From Microbacterium oxydans (GTDB lineage Bacteria > Actinomycetota > Actinomycetes > Actinomycetales > Microbacteriaceae), in assembly GCF_000956525.1 (NCBI RefSeq), contig NZ_JYIW01000022.1:62001-126000 (forward strand): DNA of 64,000 nucleotides, written 5' to 3'. The notes beneath the pieces were generated by a model. It saw only the letters and a program-made list of their open reading frames with translations. It was not told the DNA's origin and ran no database searches. How positions within the stretch are numbered: position 1 is the first letter of the stretch; each line of letters opens with the position of its first letter. This document shows, in pieces, positions 1-10,016 of this stretch. The position numbers were made by a program, and so were the translations under genes.

Positions 1-235
1 CACCGAGCGCGAAGATCGACAGCTGGAGCAGCGCACCGCCGGAGAAGAGATTGACCAGTCCCAGGAGTCCGTCAGCGCCCTGGTTCTGCGCGAGGCACTG
101 CTCGACGTTCGGGAAGTTCACGAACGGAGCAGGGACGTTTGACCCGAGACGGTAGATGGCCACGATGGCCAGGGTGAAACCGATCTTCCGACGCAGGTCG
201 GGCGTGCGGAAGATCCGCGCGATGGCGCTAAACAA
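1..235 (-). CDS. secY: SecY preprotein translocase subunit, N-terminal part only
   Basis: SecY is the core channel of the Sec translocon in the cytoplasmic membrane. About 78 codons are present; the gene runs off the left edge. The visible part has the short cytoplasmic N-terminus (FRTPDLRRKIGFTL) leading into transmembrane segment 1 and the periplasmic loop, typical of SecY. The start is TTG at 235, preceded by AGGAGG seven bases upstream; no ATG or GTG fits better. It follows rplO as in most bacteria but is separated by 130 bases with a strong hairpin, so it probably also has its own promoter. Confidence 0.93.
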   Translation of the reverse strand, partial: MFSAIARIFRTPDLRRKIGFTLAIVAIYRLGSNVPAPFVNFPNVEQCLAQNQGADGLLGLVNLFSGGALLQLSIFALG

Positions 236-322
236 GGACGTTCCTCCTGAAAAGGTTGCCGAATCCCGAAGGACGGCTGAATGACCAGGGTAACCTACCC
301 CAGCCATGCCGGGAGACCGAAG

Positions 323-359
323 CACAAGAGGGGCCGGAGAATCTCCGGCCCCTCTTGTG
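323..359 (-). terminator. Perfect 17-bp hairpin between rplO and secY
   Basis: Two perfectly complementary 17-base arms (323-339 and 343-359) surround an AAT loop and begin 6 bases after the rplO stop. No T-run follows on the minus strand, so it may be a partial terminator, attenuator or RNA-processing hairpin separating the ribosomal genes from secY rather than a full stop. Confidence 0.75.
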
Positions 360-365
360 TGATGG

Positions 366-1001
366 TTACTTGACGGATCCGCCAGCAGCCACGATCTTCT
401 GCTCGGCAGAACCCGAGACCTTGTCGACCGCGACGGTGAGCTTCACGGCGATGTCGCCGTTTCCGAGAACCTTGACCTTCTCGTTCTTGCGAACGGCACC
501 CTTGGCGACCAGGTCGCTGATGGTGACATCGCCACCCTTCGGGTACAGCTCCGCGAGCTTCTCCAGGTTCACGACCTGGTACTCGACGCGGAACGGGTTC
601 TTGAACCCGCGCAGCTTCGGGGTGCGCATGTGCAGAGGCATCTGCCCACCCTCGAAGCCGACGCGAACGGTGTTGCGAGCCTTGGTGCCCTTGGTACCAC
701 GACCAGCGGTCTTACCCTTGGAGCCTTCACCGCGACCGACACGGGTCTTCGCGGTGTTGGCGCCCGGGACGGGACGCAGGTGGTGCACCTTCAGCACGCC
801 GGGGCGGGATGCCGGAGCATCCTTCTTCGGCGCAGCCTTCTTGGCAGCGGGCTTCTTGGCCGCAGAGTCAGCCGTTGCGTTGGAGGCGGCGGCCTTGGCC
901 GGTGCCTTCTTCGCTGCGGGCTTCTTCTCAGCGGCAGCCTTGGGAGCGGCAGCCTTCTTCGGGGCCTTCTCGGCCTCGACGGCGTCGTTCTTCTCAGCCA
1001 T
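366..1001 (-). CDS. rplO: Ribosomal protein L15 with long N-terminal Ala/Lys tail
   Basis: L15 is a large-subunit assembly protein that binds 23S rRNA. The conserved core begins near residue 69 ([11 protein letters not shown], then the Gly/Arg/Lys-rich stretch [16 protein letters not shown]) and runs to the end. Residues 1-65 are a low-complexity extension made mostly of Ala, Lys and Pro, so the protein is 211 residues against about 145-150 in most bacteria. The ATG at 1001 overlaps the rpmD stop (TAATG), which supports this start and means the tail is translated. The tail resembles a histone-H1-like basic tail; its role is unknown. Confidence 0.95.
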   Translation of the reverse strand: MAEKNDAVEAEKAPKKAAAPKAAAEKKPAAKKAPAKAAASNATADSAAKKPAAKKAAPKKDAPASRPGVLKVHHLRPVPGANTAKTRVGRGEGSKGKTAGRGTKGTKARNTVRVGFEGGQMPLHMRTPKLRGFKNPFRVEYQVVNLEKLAELYPKGGDVTISDLVAKGAVRKNEKVKVLGNGDIAVKLTVAVDKVSGSAEQKIVAAGGSVK

Positions 1002-1186
1002 TAGTCGATCTCCTCAACCTTGACGAGGTGGGCGACGGTCTTGACGTACCCGCGCGTCTGCGCGTCGTCGGGGCGAACGGTGCTGTCACCGATTCGCTTC
1101 AGACCGAGGCTGCGCAGCGTGTCCCGCTGGTTCTGCTTCTCGCTCACCTTGGACTTGACCTGTGTGACCTTGAGGCGCGCAGCCAT
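1001..1186 (-). CDS. rpmD: Ribosomal protein L30
   Basis: Small large-subunit protein, 61 residues, beginning [14 protein letters not shown] and containing the typical L30 core ([14 protein letters not shown]). The open frame continues upstream, but the ATG at 1186 gives the normal family length and overlaps the rpsE stop as TGATG, so translation is probably coupled. It lies between rpsE and rplO, the standard spc operon position. Confidence 0.96.
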   Translation of the reverse strand: MAARLKVTQVKSKVSEKQNQRDTLRSLGLKRIGDSTVRPDDAQTRGYVKTVAHLVKVEEID

Positions 1187-1902
1187 CAGGCACCTACCTT
1201 CTGTGCGGCGATGGCGTCTGCCTCCGCGCGGACCAGACGCGCCGGAGCCACCTGGTCGAACTCGAGGCCGCGACGTGCGGCGACCGCACGGGGCTCCTCG
1301 AGCTGCTTCAGGGCAGCAACGGTCGCGTGCACGATGTTGATCGTGTTCGACGAGCCGAGCGACTTCGACAGCACGTCGTGGATGCCGGCGCACTCGAGGA
1401 CGGCGCGAACCGGACCACCGGCGATAACACCGGTACCGGCAGCAGCCGGACGGAGCAGGACCACACCAGCGGCGGCCTCACCCTGCACGGGGTGCGGGAT
1501 GGTGCTGCCGACGCGCGGAACGCGGAAGAAGTTGCGCTTGGCCTCTTCGACACCCTTCGAGATCGCCAGGGGGACCTCTCGTGCCTTGCCGTAGCCGACA
1601 CCGACCAGACCGTTGCCGTCACCGACGACCACGAGGGCGGTGAAGCTGAAGCGACGACCACCCTTCACGACCTTCGAGACGCGGTTGATGGTGACGACGC
1701 GCTCCAGGAACTGGTTGTCGCCACGATCGCGCGAGTTGCGGTCACGTCCGCCACCCTGGTTGCGATCGCGACCGCCACCGCGGCGGCCCTCGCGAGCCGG
1801 CTCAGCCTGGGTCGTGCCGGCGGCCGTCTCAGAGACGACAGCGGCCGCCTCAGGAGCGGCAGCAGCCGTTTCGGTCACTTCGTTCTCCTTGTTGTCACTC
1901 AC
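1186..1902 (-). CDS. rpsE: Ribosomal protein S5 with Gly/Arg-rich N-terminal extension
   Basis: S5 takes part in decoding fidelity on the small subunit. The conserved domain starts near residue 65 ([20 protein letters not shown]), which aligns with the start of the S5 double-stranded RNA-binding domain. Before it lie about 60 extra residues: an acidic Ala/Glu part, then an RGGGRDR-type repeat. Total length is 238 against about 166-170 in E. coli. The ATG at 1902 overlaps rplR by four bases (ATGA), which supports the long form. Confidence 0.95.
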   Translation of the reverse strand: MSDNKENEVTETAAAAPEAAAVVSETAAGTTQAEPAREGRRGGGRDRNQGGGRDRNSRDRGDNQFLERVVTINRVSKVVKGGRRFSFTALVVVGDGNGLVGVGYGKAREVPLAISKGVEEAKRNFFRVPRVGSTIPHPVQGEAAAGVVLLRPAAAGTGVIAGGPVRAVLECAGIHDVLSKSLGSSNTINIVHATVAALKQLEEPRAVAARRGLEFDQVAPARLVRAEADAIAAQKVGA

Positions 1903-2258
1903 AGTGCCAGCCCCCCTTCACGGGCGCCATCGGCGATGGCTGCGACACGACCGGCGTAGCGGTTGCCACCACGGTCGAACACTGCCTCGGAAACGCCGGC
2001 GGCCTTCGCGCGCTCGGCGAGCAGCTCGCCGACCTTGCGTGCCTTGGCGGTCTTGTCGCCCTCGAGCGAGCGCAGGTCGGTCTCGAGCGTCGAAGCCGAC
2101 GCCACGGTGTGACCCTTGCTGTCGTCGACGAGCTGCACGAAGACGTGGCGAGCCGAACGGTTGACGACGAGGCGCGGACGCACCTCGGTGCCGACGACCT
2201 TCTTGCGAAGGCGGGCGTGACGACGCGCGCGGGCGTCAGACTTTGACTTGAGAGCCAT
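1899..2258 (-). CDS. rplR: Ribosomal protein L18
   Basis: Binds 5S rRNA in the central protuberance with L5. 119 residues, normal for the family, with the basic N-terminus ([13 protein letters not shown]) and the motif [18 protein letters not shown]. It follows rplF by two bases and overlaps rpsE by four. Confidence 0.96.
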   Translation of the reverse strand: MALKSKSDARARRHARLRKKVVGTEVRPRLVVNRSARHVFVQLVDDSKGHTVASASTLETDLRSLEGDKTAKARKVGELLAERAKAAGVSEAVFDRGGNRYAGRVAAIADGAREGGLAL

Positions 2259-2260
2259 GG

Positions 2261-2797
2261 TTACTTACCACTCTTTCCGGCCTTGCGACGCACGTTCTCG
2301 CCGGCGTAGCGCACACCCTTGCCCTTGTACGGCTCGGGCTTGCGGATCTTGCGGATGTTGGCAGCTGCCTCGCCGACAGCCTGCTTGTCGATTCCGCTGA
2401 CGGTGAGCTTGTTGTTGCCCTCGACCGTGAGCGTGATACCGGCGGGCGGGTCGATGAGGACCGGGTGCGAGAAGCCGAGGGCGAACTCGACCGAGCTGCC
2501 CTTCTGCGCCACGCGGTAACCGGTTCCGACGACCTCGAGACCCTTGGTGTAGCCCTGGGTCACGCCGATGATGTTGTTGTTGATGAGCGTGCGGGTCAGG
2601 CCGTGAAGCGACCGCGACTCACGCTCGTCGTCGGGACGGGAGACCAGAACCTGGTTCTCCTCGACCGCGACCTCGATGGGGCTGGCCACCGTCAGGGTGA
2701 GCTCACCCTTGGGGCCCTTCACCGCGACCTCACGGCCGTCGACCGAGATGGTCACGCCCGCGGGAACGTCGATGGGAAGTCGTCCAATACGCGACAT
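2261..2797 (-). CDS. rplF: Ribosomal protein L6
   Basis: Large-subunit protein near the factor-binding site. 178 residues, normal length, from [15 protein letters not shown] to the conserved C-terminal signature [14 protein letters not shown]. It is six bases after rpsH. Confidence 0.96.
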   Translation of the reverse strand: MSRIGRLPIDVPAGVTISVDGREVAVKGPKGELTLTVASPIEVAVEENQVLVSRPDDERESRSLHGLTRTLINNNIIGVTQGYTKGLEVVGTGYRVAQKGSSVEFALGFSHPVLIDPPAGITLTVEGNNKLTVSGIDKQAVGEAAANIRKIRKPEPYKGKGVRYAGENVRRKAGKSGK

Positions 2798-2803
2798 TTC
2801 GGA

Positions 2804-3202
2804 TTACCACACGTAGGCGAGAACTTCTCCGCCCACGCCCTTCTGCTCTGCCTGACGGTCGGTGAGAAGACCGGAGGAGGTGGACAGGATGGCCACGCCG
2901 AGACCGCCGAGGACCGTGGGGAGCTCGGTGGACTTCGCGTACACGCGGAGGCCGGGCTTCGAGACACGCTTGATGCCGGCGATGGAGCGCTCGCGGTTCG
3001 GGCCGTACTTCAGCGTCAGCGTCAGGTTCTTCCCGACGCGAGCGTCAGAGGTCTCCCAGCCGGCGATGTAGCCCTCCTGCTTGAGGATGTCGGCGATGTG
3101 CGTCTTCAGCTTGCTCGACGGCAGGGTCACGGAATCGTGGTGCGCCGAGTTCGCGTTGCGCAGACGGGTCAGCAGATCTGCGACCGGGTCTGTCATTGTC
3201 AT
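2804..3202 (-). CDS. rpsH: Ribosomal protein S8
   Basis: Primary 16S rRNA-binding protein; in E. coli it represses the spc operon. 132 residues, begins [18 protein letters not shown] and ends with the typical [10 protein letters not shown] second in-frame ATG lies two codons downstream. Unusually, its upstream neighbour is rplE across a 152-base gap instead of rpsN. Confidence 0.96.
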   Translation of the reverse strand: MTMTDPVADLLTRLRNANSAHHDSVTLPSSKLKTHIADILKQEGYIAGWETSDARVGKNLTLTLKYGPNRERSIAGIKRVSKPGLRVYAKSTELPTVLGGLGVAILSTSSGLLTDRQAEQKGVGGEVLAYVW

Positions 3203-3288
3203 TGTTGTTTTCCTTTGTTCATGAGGTTCCGGCTGCCGTTACACGACAGACGGCCTGCGATGACACGCAATCTTCAATTGTACGGCCA

Positions 3289-3352
3289 CTTCGACATGCT
3301 CAGTGACCGAACGACAGGCTCAGAAACCGGAAGGTCTCTGAGCCTGTCGAAG
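3289..3352. repeat. REP-like palindrome built on TTCGACAGGCTCAG
   Basis: A near-perfect inverted repeat has arms at 3312-3328 and 3333-3349 with a four-base spacer and one mismatch. A third, degenerate copy of the arm (TTCGACATGCTCAGTGACC) starts at 3290. This arm resembles a short palindrome I recall as widely dispersed in Microbacteriaceae genomes. It starts two bases beyond the rplE stop, inside the spc operon, and could act as an RNA-stabilising or attenuating hairpin. Confidence 0.8.
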
Positions 3353-3354
3353 GG

Positions 3355-3945
3355 TTACGCCTGCGCGTCTTCCGAGCGGAACGGGAAGCCGAGGTGACGG
3401 AGCAGTGCCCGACCCTCGTCATCCGTCTTCGCGGTGGTGACGACAGTGATGTCGAAACCGCGAACCCGGTCGATCTTGTCCTGATCGATCTCGTGGAACA
3501 CGCTCTGCTCCTGGAGACCGAAGGTGTAGTTGCCGTTGCCGTCGAACTGCTTGCCCGAGAGGCCGCGGAAGTCGCGGATACGGGGCAGAGCGAGCGAGAC
3601 GAGGCGGTCGACGAACTCCCACGCGCGGTCACCACGGAGGGTGACGTGCGCGCCGATGGCCTGGCCCTCACGCAGCTTGAACTGCGCGATGGACTTGCGA
3701 GCCTTCGTGACGATCGGCTTCTGGCCGGTGATCTTGGTGAGGTCGTCGACCGCACCATCGATCACCTTGCTGTCGCGAGCTGCCTCGCCGACACCGGTGT
3801 TCACGACGACCTTGACCAGTCCGGGGATCTGCATGACGTTCGCGTAACCGAACTCTTCCTGCATCGCCTTCTTGATCTCAGCGTTGTACTTCGCCTTCAG
3901 GCGGGGCTGGATCTTGCCAGCCACCGCGGCGTCGGTGGTTGCCAT
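3355..3945 (-). CDS. rplE: Ribosomal protein L5
   Basis: 5S rRNA-binding protein of the central protuberance. 196 residues with the family motifs [18 protein letters not shown] and [21 protein letters not shown]. Slightly longer than the usual 179-187 because of about 10 extra N-terminal residues. The start overlaps the rplX stop by one base. The usual next gene, rpsN, is missing. Confidence 0.96.
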   Translation of the reverse strand: MATTDAAVAGKIQPRLKAKYNAEIKKAMQEEFGYANVMQIPGLVKVVVNTGVGEAARDSKVIDGAVDDLTKITGQKPIVTKARKSIAQFKLREGQAIGAHVTLRGDRAWEFVDRLVSLALPRIRDFRGLSGKQFDGNGNYTFGLQEQSVFHEIDQDKIDRVRGFDITVVTTAKTDDEGRALLRHLGFPFRSEDAQA

Positions 3946-4304
3946 CAGAGGTCCTTACCTGACTTCTTCGCGAAGCGCACGCGGACGTTGCGCTTCACGC
4001 CGTCCTTCACCTGCTCCTCGACCCGGTGGCCGACCTTGGTCGGCTTCTTGGTCGAAGGGTCGACGAGTGCGACGTTCGAAATGTGGATGGAGGCCTCGAC
4101 AGTCTCGATGCCGCCCGTCTTGGTGCCACGCTGCGTCTGTCCGACGCGGGTGTGCTTGGTGACGTAGTTCACGCCCTCAACGATGACGCGGTTCTTCTCG
4201 GCAAGGATCTCGAGGACCTTGCCCTGCTTCCCGCGGTCGCCGCCACGCTCATGCGTGGCTCCGGTGATGACCTGAACCAGGTCACCCTTCTTGATCTTCG
4301 CCAT
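3945..4304 (-). CDS. rplX: Ribosomal protein L24
   Basis: Early-assembly 23S rRNA-binding protein with an N-terminal KOW motif ([20 protein letters not shown]). 119 residues with a basic C-terminal tail. It lies two bases after rplN and overlaps rplE by one base. Confidence 0.96.
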   Translation of the reverse strand: MAKIKKGDLVQVITGATHERGGDRGKQGKVLEILAEKNRVIVEGVNYVTKHTRVGQTQRGTKTGGIETVEASIHISNVALVDPSTKKPTKVGHRVEEQVKDGVKRNVRVRFAKKSGKDL

Positions 4305-4306
4305 GA

Positions 4307-4675
4307 TTAAATGACCTCCGGCGCCAGCGAGACGATCTTCATGAACTTCTTGTCGCGAAGCTCACGGCCGACCGGTCCGAAGATACGGGTGCCGCGAGGC
4401 TCCCCGTCGTTCTTCAGGATCACGGCGGCGTTCTCGTCGAACTTGATGTACGAGCCGTCGGGACGGCGCGTCTCCTTCTTGGTACGGACGATGACCGCCT
4501 TGACGACGTCGCCCTTCTTGACGTTCCCACCGGGGATCGCGTCCTTGACGGTCGCGACGATGGTGTCACCGAGGCCCGCGTAGCGGCGCTTCGAGCCACC
4601 GAGCACGCGGATGGTGAGGAGCTCCTTGGCGCCGGTGTTGTCGGCGACCTTGAGTCGGGATTCCTGCTGGATCAC
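4307..4675 (-). CDS. rplN: Ribosomal protein L14
   Basis: Large-subunit protein at the subunit interface. 122 residues, the standard length, beginning [18 protein letters not shown] with the invariant [18 protein letters not shown] segment here read as [16 protein letters not shown]. First gene of the spc part; it overlaps rpsQ by four bases, so the S10 and spc operons are probably cotranscribed. Confidence 0.97.
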   Translation of the reverse strand: MIQQESRLKVADNTGAKELLTIRVLGGSKRRYAGLGDTIVATVKDAIPGGNVKKGDVVKAVIVRTKKETRRPDGSYIKFDENAAVILKNDGEPRGTRIFGPVGRELRDKKFMKIVSLAPEVI

Positions 4676-4989
4676 TTGGCCTTCTCCACAATCTCCACCA
4701 GACGCCAGCGCTTCGTGGCGCTCAGCGGGCGGGTCTCGTTGATGACGACCAGGTCGCCGATACCGGCGGAGTTGGTCTCATCGTGCGCCTTGACCTTCGA
4801 GGTGCGGCGGATGACCTTGCCGTAAAGCGGGTGCTTCACGCGGTCCTCGACCTCGACCACGATGGTCTTGTCCATCTTGTCGCTGACGACATAGCCACGA
4901 CGCGACTTGCGGTACCCACGGGCATCCACATCGCGCACATCGTGAGCAGCGTGCTCAGCCTCGACGGCGGCTTCCTTCTTGGTGGCCAT
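4672..4989 (-). CDS. rpsQ: Ribosomal protein S17 with N-terminal extension
   Basis: Primary 16S rRNA-binding protein. The conserved OB-fold core starts near residue 27 ([19 protein letters not shown]). About 25 additional acidic residues precede it, giving 105 residues against about 84 in E. coli. ATG at 4989 is chosen because it overlaps the rpmC stop as TGATG; an in-frame GTG one codon upstream (4992) is the alternative. Confidence 0.94.
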   Translation of the reverse strand: MATKKEAAVEAEHAAHDVRDVDARGYRKSRRGYVVSDKMDKTIVVEVEDRVKHPLYGKVIRRTSKVKAHDETNSAGIGDLVVINETRPLSATKRWRLVEIVEKAK

Positions 4990-5306
4990 CACTCAGCCTC
5001 TTCCTTCACGGCGTCGTCAGCGGAGTCCGCCTTCTTCGCCTTCGACTTGGTCGCCTTCTTCGCCGGGACCTCGACCGGAGCGGGCGTCGCACGGATGCCC
5101 AGCTCGCGTTCGCGGATCACGGTGTAGAGACGCGCGATGTCGCGCTTGACGGCGCGGATGCGGCCGTGGCTCTCCAGCTGGCCGGTGGCCGACTGGAAAC
5201 GGAGGTTGAACAGCTCCTCCTTGGCCTTACGCAGCTCCTCAACGAGGCGCTGGTCTTCGAACGTGTCGAGCTCTGCCGGAGCGAGCTCCTTGGTGCCGAT
5301 CGCCAT
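4989..5306 (-). CDS. rpmC: Ribosomal protein L29 with Lys/Ala C-terminal tail
   Basis: Sits at the polypeptide exit tunnel, where trigger factor and SRP dock. The helical hairpin core ([21 protein letters not shown], then [18 protein letters not shown]) fills residues 25-70. Residues 72-105 are an extra tail, first Lys/Ala-rich ([13 protein letters not shown]), then acidic, so the protein is 105 residues instead of about 65. The frame is open upstream, but ATG 5306 overlaps the rplP stop (TAATG) and gives the normal N-terminus. Confidence 0.95.
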   Translation of the reverse strand: MAIGTKELAPAELDTFEDQRLVEELRKAKEELFNLRFQSATGQLESHGRIRAVKRDIARLYTVIRERELGIRATPAPVEVPAKKATKSKAKKADSADDAVKEEAE

Positions 5307-5725
5307 TACGCGTCGCCCTCCTCGCGCTTGATGATGCGTGCCTTGAGAGGCAGCTTGTGAATTGCACGGGTCAGTGCTTCGCGGGCGAGCTCTTCGCTCA
5401 CACCGCCGACCTCGAAGAGGACGCGACCCGGCTTGACGTTGGCGACCCACCACTCGGGGGAACCCTTACCGGAACCCATGCGGGTTTCAGCAGGCTTCTT
5501 CGTGAGGGGACGGTCGGGGTAGATGTTGATCCACACCTTGCCGCCACGCTTGATGTGACGGGTGACCGCGATACGAGCGGACTCGATCTGACGGTTCGTG
5601 ACATACGCAGGCGTGAGCGCCTGGATGCCGAACTCGCCGAAGGAGACCTTCGTGCCACCGGTCGCCTGACCCGAGCGACCCGGGTGGTGCTGCTTGCGGA
5701 ACTTGACCTTACGGGGGATGAGCAT
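5306..5725 (-). CDS. rplP: Ribosomal protein L16
   Basis: Binds 23S rRNA near the A-site tRNA. 139 residues, normal, beginning [19 protein letters not shown] with the conserved [19 protein letters not shown]. It overlaps both neighbours by one base. Confidence 0.97.
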   Translation of the reverse strand: MLIPRKVKFRKQHHPGRSGQATGGTKVSFGEFGIQALTPAYVTNRQIESARIAVTRHIKRGGKVWINIYPDRPLTKKPAETRMGSGKGSPEWWVANVKPGRVLFEVGGVSEELAREALTRAIHKLPLKARIIKREEGDA

Positions 5726-6480
5726 TATGCCGACGCTCCTTCTGCGACAGGTGCCTCGTTGCGCGGCGCGCGGCGGCGGTCGCCACCACGGTCGTCACGA
5801 CGGGCCTTGGGTGCATTGGCCTGCTCGCGAGCGAGCTCCTTTGCGGTCAGGTCGCCCTTGTAGATCCAGACCTTCACACCGATACGGCCGAAGGTGGTCT
5901 TCGCCTCGTAGAAGCCGTAGTCGATGTTCGCGCGCAGCGTGTGCAGCGGCACACGACCCTCGCGGTAGAACTCCGAACGGCTCATCTCAGCGCCGCCGAG
6001 GCGGCCGGAGACCTGGATGCGGATGCCCTTGGCGCCAGCGCGCTGCGCGCCCTGGAGACCCTTGCGCATCGCACGACGGAACGCCACACGAGCAGAGAGC
6101 TGCTCGGCGATGCCCTGTGCGACGAGCTGAGCGTCAGCCTCGGGGTTCTTGACCTCGAGGATGTTCAGCTGGATCTGCTTGCCCGAGAGCTTCTCGAGGT
6201 CGCCGCGGATGCGCTCGGCCTCGGCGCCACGACGACCGATCACGATGCCCGGACGGGCGGTGTGGATGTCGACGCGGACGCGGTCACGGGTGCGCTCGAT
6301 CTCGATGTTCGAGACACCGGCGCGGTCGAGCTGCGTCTTCAGCAGGTTGCGGATCTTGATGTCCTCGGCGACGTAGTCGGCGTAACGCTGACCGGGCTTC
6401 GTCGAGTCCGAGAACCAGCGCGACACGTGGTCCGTGGTGATACCGAGACGGAAGCCGTACGGGTTTACCTTCTGTCCCAT
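5725..6480 (-). CDS. rpsC: Ribosomal protein S3
   Basis: Small-subunit protein at the mRNA entry channel. 251 residues: N-terminal part ([14 protein letters not shown]), KH domain with the motif [15 protein letters not shown], and the C-terminal S3 domain ([20 protein letters not shown]). The final 30 residues are an Arg/Asp/Ala-rich tail. It overlaps rplV and rplP by one base each. Confidence 0.97.
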   Translation of the reverse strand: MGQKVNPYGFRLGITTDHVSRWFSDSTKPGQRYADYVAEDIKIRNLLKTQLDRAGVSNIEIERTRDRVRVDIHTARPGIVIGRRGAEAERIRGDLEKLSGKQIQLNILEVKNPEADAQLVAQGIAEQLSARVAFRRAMRKGLQGAQRAGAKGIRIQVSGRLGGAEMSRSEFYREGRVPLHTLRANIDYGFYEAKTTFGRIGVKVWIYKGDLTAKELAREQANAPKARRDDRGGDRRRAPRNEAPVAEGASA

Positions 6481-6878
6481 TACTTGCTCGCCTTCTTGTT
6501 GCTGTCGCCCGTGGCGGCCGGAGCAGCCTCAGGCGTCGAGAGCACGACCGTGATGTGGCTCGTGCGCTTCTTGATCTGGAAAGCGCGACCCTGTGCACGG
6601 GGCTGGAAACGCTTGAGCGTCGTGCCCTCGTCGACGTAGGCATTCGCTACGTACAGGTCCTGCTCGTCGAGGTACTCGCCGTCACGATCCGCCTTGACCT
6701 GTGCGTTGGCCATGGCCGACGCGACAAGCTTGTAGATCGGCTCACTGGCGCTCTGCTGTGCGAACTTCAAGATCGCCAGAGCCTCCTGGGCCTGCTTGCC
6801 CTTGATGAGCGCGACGACACGACGAGCCTTCTGAGGGGTCACGCGGATGTGTCGCACGCGTGCGATGGACTCCACCAT
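6480..6878 (-). CDS. rplV: Ribosomal protein L22
   Basis: Forms part of the exit tunnel wall. Residues 1-112 are the conserved domain ([20 protein letters not shown] to [16 protein letters not shown]), followed by a short Ala/Lys tail, giving 132 residues. The beta-hairpin region is unbroken, with no obvious macrolide-resistance insertion or deletion. Confidence 0.96.
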   Translation of the reverse strand: MVESIARVRHIRVTPQKARRVVALIKGKQAQEALAILKFAQQSASEPIYKLVASAMANAQVKADRDGEYLDEQDLYVANAYVDEGTTLKRFQPRAQGRAFQIKKRTSHITVVLSTPEAAPAATGDSNKKASK

Positions 6879-6902
6879 TTCTCTCTCCTCTACGCCAGCG
6901 CG

Positions 6903-7184
6903 TTAGCGCCGGCGACCCTTCTTGTCGTCCTTCTCGTGGCCGCGGAAGGTGCGGGTGGGCGCGAACTCGCCCAGCTTGTGGCCGACCATGGTCTCGGAGA
7001 CAAACACGGGGATGTGCTTGCGACCGTCGTGGACCGCGATCGTGTGACCCAGCATGGCCGGGATGATCATGGACCGGCGAGACCAGGTCTTGATGACGTT
7101 CTTCGTGCCCTTTTCGTTCTGACCGATCACCTTGCGAAGCAGGTGCTCGTCGACGAAGGGGCCCTTCTTAAGACTGCGAGGCAT
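6903..7184 (-). CDS. rpsS: Ribosomal protein S19
   Basis: Small-subunit head protein. 93 residues, normal, with [19 protein letters not shown] and the signature [23 protein letters not shown] (split here only by reading). It lies 12 bases after rplB and 24 bases before rplV. Confidence 0.97.
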   Translation of the reverse strand: MPRSLKKGPFVDEHLLRKVIGQNEKGTKNVIKTWSRRSMIIPAMLGHTIAVHDGRKHIPVFVSETMVGHKLGEFAPTRTFRGHEKDDKKGRRR

Positions 7185-7196
7185 CTTCTCTTACTC

Positions 7197-8036
7197 CTAC
7201 TTGCGCTTCTTGCCGGCGTTACGACGACGCACGATGTACTTGTCGCTTTCCTTGTTGGCGTGGCGGGTACGACCCTCAGCCTGACCCCAAGGGGAAACGG
7301 GGTGACGTCCACCGGAGGTCTTACCCTCACCACCACCGTGGGGGTGGTCGACCGGGTTCATCGCGACACCACGCACGGTCGGGCGGACGCCCTTCCAGCG
7401 CATGCGGCCGGCCTTACCCCAGTTGATGTTCGACTGCTCGGCGTTGCCGACCTCGCCGATGGTCGCGCGGCAGCGCGCATCGACGTTGCGGATCTCGCCC
7501 GAGGGCAGACGCAGCTGGGCGTAGGGGCCGTCCTTGGCGACGAGACGGACGGATGCTCCGGCCGAACGTGCCATCTTCGCGCCGCCACCGGGGCGGAGCT
7601 CGATCGCGTGGATGACGGTACCGGTGGGGATGTTCTTCAGCGGGAGGTTGTTTCCCGGCTTGATGTCAGCCCCGGCGCCCGACTCGACGACGTCGCCCTG
7701 CTTCAGCTTCGCCGGCGCGAGGATGTAGCGCTTCTCGCCGTCGAAGTAGTGCAGCAGCGCGATGCGCGCGGTGCGGTTGGGGTCGTACTCGATGTGAGCG
7801 ACCCGAGCGTCGACGCCGTCCTTGTCATTGCGACGGAAGTCGATGACACGGTACTGGCGCTTGTGGCCACCACCGATGTGACGGGTCGTGATGCGGCCCT
7901 GGTTGTTGCGACCACCGGTCTTCGAGAGCGGGCGCAGCAGCGACTTCTCCGGCGTCGATCGAGTGATCTCGGCGAAGTCAGCCACCGACGAGCCGCGACG
8001 GCCCGGGGTCGTGGGCTTGTACTTGCGAATAGCCAT
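7197..8036 (-). CDS. rplB: Ribosomal protein L2
   Basis: Required for subunit association and the peptidyl-transferase centre. 279 residues with the C-terminal signature [19 protein letters not shown], which carries the functionally essential His, and the N-terminal RNA-binding domain. Spacing and order are standard for the S10 operon. Confidence 0.98.
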   Translation of the reverse strand: MAIRKYKPTTPGRRGSSVADFAEITRSTPEKSLLRPLSKTGGRNNQGRITTRHIGGGHKRQYRVIDFRRNDKDGVDARVAHIEYDPNRTARIALLHYFDGEKRYILAPAKLKQGDVVESGAGADIKPGNNLPLKNIPTGTVIHAIELRPGGGAKMARSAGASVRLVAKDGPYAQLRLPSGEIRNVDARCRATIGEVGNAEQSNINWGKAGRMRWKGVRPTVRGVAMNPVDHPHGGGEGKTSGGRHPVSPWGQAEGRTRHANKESDKYIVRRRNAGKKRK

Positions 8037-8054
8037 GATTGTCCTTATCCCCGA

Positions 8055-8378
8055 TCAGCCGATTGCCGTGAAGATGTCGATGGTGCCCGACTTCAGGGTG
8101 ACGATGGCGCGCTTGGTGTCCTTGCGCTTGCCGGTGCCGAAGCGGGTGCGGCGAGACTTGCCGACGCGGTTGAGGGTGTTGACCCCAGCGACCTTGACGC
8201 CGAAGATCTTCTCGATGGCGAGCTTGATCTCGGTCTTCGAAGCGCGGGGGTCGACGAGGAAGGTGTACTTGCCTTCATCGATGAGCCCGTAGCTCTTCTC
8301 AGACACGACCGGCTTCAGGATGACGTCGCGCGGGTCCTTGTTCAGGGCCGTCTGGAGAACAGATGCCTGCTCGCTCAT
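8055..8378 (-). CDS. rplW: Ribosomal protein L23
   Basis: Docking site for trigger factor and SRP at the exit tunnel. 107 residues with the core [20 protein letters not shown] and the later motif [21 protein letters not shown]. Its ATG overlaps the rplD stop by four bases. Confidence 0.96.
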   Translation of the reverse strand: MSEQASVLQTALNKDPRDVILKPVVSEKSYGLIDEGKYTFLVDPRASKTEIKLAIEKIFGVKVAGVNTLNRVGKSRRTRFGTGKRKDTKRAIVTLKSGTIDIFTAIG

Positions 8379-9037
8379 GCGGAGACCTCCTGGTTGGCGC
8401 CGGACTTGGAGGCGATGAAGCCCTCGAGCGCGGCCTGGGTGAAGACGATGTCGTCGGAGACGAGCACGTCGTAGGCGTTGAGCTGGTCGAACGTCAGCAC
8501 GTGCAGGTTCGACAGGTTGCGGATGCTCTTCAGCGTCACGTCATCGTTGCGCTCGATGACGACGAGCACGTTCTTCGACGAGACGACGTTGGTGAGGAAG
8601 TTCACCGCGGTCTTCGTGGAAGGCGTGCCGTCGATCCCGAAGGACTCGATGGCGTGGATGCGGTCACCACGGAAGCGGTCGCTGAGCGCGCCCAGGAGGG
8701 CGGCGGCGATCATCTTCTTGGGGGTGCGCTGCGAGTAGTCGCGCGGCTTCGGTCCGTGGACGATGCCACCACCGGTCATGTGCGGCGCGCGGATGGAACC
8801 CTGACGGGCGTTACCCGTGCCCTTCTGCTTGAAGGGCTTGCGGCCGGCACCGGAGACCTCGCCACGACGCTTGGTCGAGTGCGTTCCCTGGCGTGCCGCC
8901 GCGAGCTGCGCGACGACGACCTGGTGGATGAGCGGGATGTTCGTCTTGGCGTCGAACAGGGCGGCGGGAAGCTCGATGGAGCCTGCCTTCTTGCCGTCTG
9001 CCTTCAGGACGTCGAGCGCGAGAGTGGAGTCAGCCAT
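8375..9037 (-). CDS. rplD: Ribosomal protein L4
   Basis: Large-subunit protein whose loop lines the exit tunnel; in E. coli it also represses the S10 operon. 220 residues. The tunnel loop ([20 protein letters not shown], then [13 protein letters not shown]) is intact. Two bases separate it from rplC. Confidence 0.97.
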   Translation of the reverse strand: MADSTLALDVLKADGKKAGSIELPAALFDAKTNIPLIHQVVVAQLAAARQGTHSTKRRGEVSGAGRKPFKQKGTGNARQGSIRAPHMTGGGIVHGPKPRDYSQRTPKKMIAAALLGALSDRFRGDRIHAIESFGIDGTPSTKTAVNFLTNVVSSKNVLVVIERNDDVTLKSIRNLSNLHVLTFDQLNAYDVLVSDDIVFTQAALEGFIASKSGANQEVSA

Positions 9038-9039
9038 GT

Positions 9040-9699
9040 TCAGGCACCCTTCACTGCGTTGCGGACATAGACGATGCGGCCACGAGCACCGGGGACGGCG
9101 CCCTTGACGAGCAGCAGACCCTTCTCGATGTCGACGGCGTGCACCGTGAGGTTGAGGACGGTCACGCGCTCGCCGCCCATACGGCCGGCCATGCGCATGC
9201 CCTTGAAGACGCGGCTCGGGGTCGACGATGCGCCGATGGAGCCGGGCTTGCGGTGGTTGCGGTGCGAACCGTGCGATGCCGAGACGCCCTTGAAGTTGTG
9301 ACGCTTCATGACACCGGCGAAGCCCTTGCCCTTGCTCGTGCCGACGACGTCGACGAGCTGACCGGCTTCGAACGTGCCGTCGACCGTGAGCTCCTGACCG
9401 AGTGAGTAGTCAGCAGCATCCGCGGTGCGGATCTCGGTCACGTGGCGACGCGGCGTGACGCCGGCAGCCTCGAAGTGAGCCGAGAGGGGCTTGTTCACCT
9501 TGCGGGGGTCGATCTGGCCGTACGCGATCTGCACGGCGTTGTAGCCGTCCTTCTCGGGGGTACGAACCTGGGTGACCACGTTCGGTGCGAGTTCGATGAC
9601 GGTGACGGGGATGAGCTTGCCGCTCTCGTTCCACACCTGGGTCATGCCGAGCTTCGTGCCCAGCATGCCCTTGGAAATCTTTGCGTTGATGTCAGCCAT
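9040..9699 (-). CDS. rplC: Ribosomal protein L3
   Basis: Early-assembly 23S rRNA-binding protein. 219 residues from [20 protein letters not shown], with the central signature [17 protein letters not shown]. The frame is open for 57 more codons upstream, but these cross rpsJ and do not resemble L3, so ATG 9699 is chosen. It lies eight bases after rpsJ. Confidence 0.97.
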   Translation of the reverse strand: MADINAKISKGMLGTKLGMTQVWNESGKLIPVTVIELAPNVVTQVRTPEKDGYNAVQIAYGQIDPRKVNKPLSAHFEAAGVTPRRHVTEIRTADAADYSLGQELTVDGTFEAGQLVDVVGTSKGKGFAGVMKRHNFKGVSASHGSHRNHRKPGSIGASSTPSRVFKGMRMAGRMGGERVTVLNLTVHAVDIEKGLLLVKGAVPGARGRIVYVRNAVKGA

Positions 9700-9707
9700 G
9701 TCGATCC

Positions 9708-10016
9708 TCAGAGCTTGATCTCGATGTTGACGTCGGCCGGGAGGTCGAGACGCATCAGCGAGTCGACGGCCTTGGGCGTCGGGTCGACGATGTCGATCAG
9801 ACGCTTGTGGGTGCGCATCTCGAAGTGCTCGCGGCTGTCCTTGTACTTGTGGGGCGACCGGATGACGCACACGACGTTCTTCTCGGTCGGAAGCGGCACG
9901 GGGCCGACGACGGTCGCGCCCGCACGGGTCACGGTGTCGACGATCTTGCGTGCCGACGAGTCGATGACCTCGTGGTCATACGACTTCAGGCGAATGCGGA
10001 TTTTCTGTCCCGCCAT
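9708..10016 (-). CDS. rpsJ: Ribosomal protein S10 (NusE)
   Basis: Small-subunit protein and transcription antitermination partner of NusB. 102 residues, the normal length, starting [19 protein letters not shown] and containing [20 protein letters not shown]. First gene of the S10 operon; a hairpin-rich gene-free interval of about 0.8 kb precedes it. Confidence 0.97.
   Translation of the reverse strand: MAGQKIRIRLKSYDHEVIDSSARKIVDTVTRAGATVVGPVPLPTEKNVVCVIRSPHKYKDSREHFEMRTHKRLIDIVDPTPKAVDSLMRLDLPADVNIEIKL

Noticed and set aside
3203..3354. Short rpsN (S14) gene between rplE and rpsH
   Set aside because: The 152-base gap is too short for a 61-codon S14 and carries no CxxC zinc motif.
6555..8474. 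639-codon plus-strand open frame opposite rplV to rplW
   Set aside because: Antisense shadow of four ribosomal protein genes with no recognisable domain.
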